From positions 1-32,881 of the forward strand of contig CAJUCC010000009.1 in assembly GCA_910585205.1 (NCBI GenBank): a stretch of 32,881 bases of DNA, read 5' to 3'. This DNA comes from an uncultured Lachnospiraceae bacterium. GTDB taxonomy: Bacteria > Bacillota > Clostridia > Lachnospirales > Lachnospiraceae. Of this stretch, positions 32,367-32,881 are shown piece after piece. The position numbers and the translations under genes are program-made. Positions within the stretch are counted from its first letter, which is position 1; every line of letters starts with the position of its first letter. The notes under the pieces are model-generated. The model was given only the letters and a program-made list of their open reading frames with translations. It was not told the DNA's origin and searched no databases.

Positions 32367-32881
32367 ATGGACGAAAAAATGGAGAAAAAAAGAGAAATAC
32401 AGTTGTTTACCCCCACATTTCAGGTGGACGAATGTCTGGAAGAGATCCGGGAATGTCTGGAAAAGGGCTGGACGGGGATGGGATTTAAGACCGTGCAGTT
32501 TGAGGAGGCATGGAAAGCATATACCGGCCTTCCGCACGCCTATTACCTGAACTCGGCCACCGCAGGACTGAATCTGGCAGTGGAAATTTTAAAAGACGGT
32601 TACGGCTGGGCCGAGGGTGATGAAATCATCACAACGCCCCTTACCTTTATTTCCACCAACCACGCCATCCCTCTGTCCGGGCTGAAAGCGGTATTTGCCG
32701 ACATTGATGACACCAACTGTCTCTCTCCCGCATCTGTCCGGGAACGGATCACCGATAAGACACGGGCGCTGATTTACGTCGGAATGGGCGGCAATACCGG
32801 TCACTATGAGGAGATTGTCCGCATCTGTAAGGAACACAATATCCTCCTGATTCTGGACGCCGCGCATATGGCGGGGACCCG
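32367..32881 (+). CDS. DegT/DnrJ/EryC1-type aminotransferase, N-terminal part (runs off the right edge)
   Basis: The frame is open from the ATG at 32367, with AGAGGAG eight bases upstream, to the window end; 171 full codons are visible. LNSATAGLNLA matches the PLP-binding start of the fold, TTPLTFISTNHAI the substrate loop, and LILDAAHMAG the aspartate strand that contacts the pyridine ring. These enzymes transfer an amino group from glutamate to a keto-sugar nucleotide, giving amino sugars for polysaccharides. The catalytic lysine should lie beyond the edge, so activity cannot be checked here. The family usually has about 370-390 residues, so a little under half is present. It is likely co-transcribed with the GT4 before it. 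Confidence 0.9.
   Translation, partial: MDEKMEKKREIQLFTPTFQVDECLEEIRECLEKGWTGMGFKTVQFEEAWKAYTGLPHAYYLNSATAGLNLAVEILKDGYGWAEGDEIITTPLTFISTNHAIPLSGLKAVFADIDDTNCLSPASVRERITDKTRALIYVGMGGNTGHYEEIVRICKEHNILLILDAAHMAGT

Noticed and set aside
1..32881. Insertion sequences, tRNA genes, CRISPR arrays or phage genes
   Set aside because: I found no transposase or integrase motifs, no tRNA-like folds and no regularly spaced repeats in the window.

Overview
The window is one long stretch of a cell-surface polysaccharide or glycopolymer locus. It holds 26 protein genes on both strands, counting the two halves of one interrupted gene separately, and I see no RNA genes, insertion sequences, phage genes or CRISPR. 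Strong AGGAGG-type ribosome sites, moderately high GC, membrane-anchored CotH-family proteins with InlB-like repeats, and YfhO/DUF6077-type membrane proteins point to a Gram-positive Clostridia species, probably Lachnospiraceae. That placement is inference from gene content; there is no marker gene.

Layout. (1) 1-1242 (-): a flippase running off the left edge. It diverges from a family 4 glycosyltransferase (1332-2492, +), and the promoters in the gap appear to overlap. (2) 14215 down to 2514 (-): operon A. In order it encodes an acyltransferase-3, an MBOAT O-acyltransferase, its SGNH-like partner, a DUF6077-like membrane protein split by an in-frame TAG, a UDP-glucuronate-epimerase-like enzyme, a membrane-anchored CotH protein, a GT-C-like membrane protein and a GT2 with C-terminal membrane helices. 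(3) 14216-14745: a 530-base non-coding control region with promoter candidates on both sides and a large nested inverted repeat with 28-base identical arms. (4) 14746-18611 (+): a 217-residue two-helix protein of unknown role, a YfhO/PTPS-related GT-C-like protein and a CsbB-like GT2. (5) 30947 down to 18615 (-): operon B. In order it encodes a GT39-like membrane glycosyltransferase, an FkbH-like HAD protein, an acyl carrier protein, a MaoC dehydratase, a short-chain reductase, a second MBOAT, a second SGNH-like protein, a GT4, a second CotH protein and a second flippase. (6) 31196-32881 (+): a GT4, then a DegT-type aminotransferase running off the right edge.

How the genes may work together. 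Cytoplasmic glycosyltransferases and sugar-nucleotide enzymes build a lipid-linked glycan, the flippases export it, GT2/GT-C pairs add side sugars outside the membrane, and MBOAT/SGNH pairs O-acylate it. The most striking part is the core of operon B (24378-29098). It looks like a Dlt system (activating enzyme, carrier protein, MBOAT, SGNH) in which the D-alanine ligase is replaced by FkbH, the enzyme type that loads a three-carbon glyceryl unit from glycolysis onto an acyl carrier protein. The MaoC dehydratase and the reductase could turn glyceryl-ACP into lactyl-ACP. The locus may therefore decorate a surface polymer with glyceryl or lactyl groups. The enzyme families are read from sequence; the pathway is inference.
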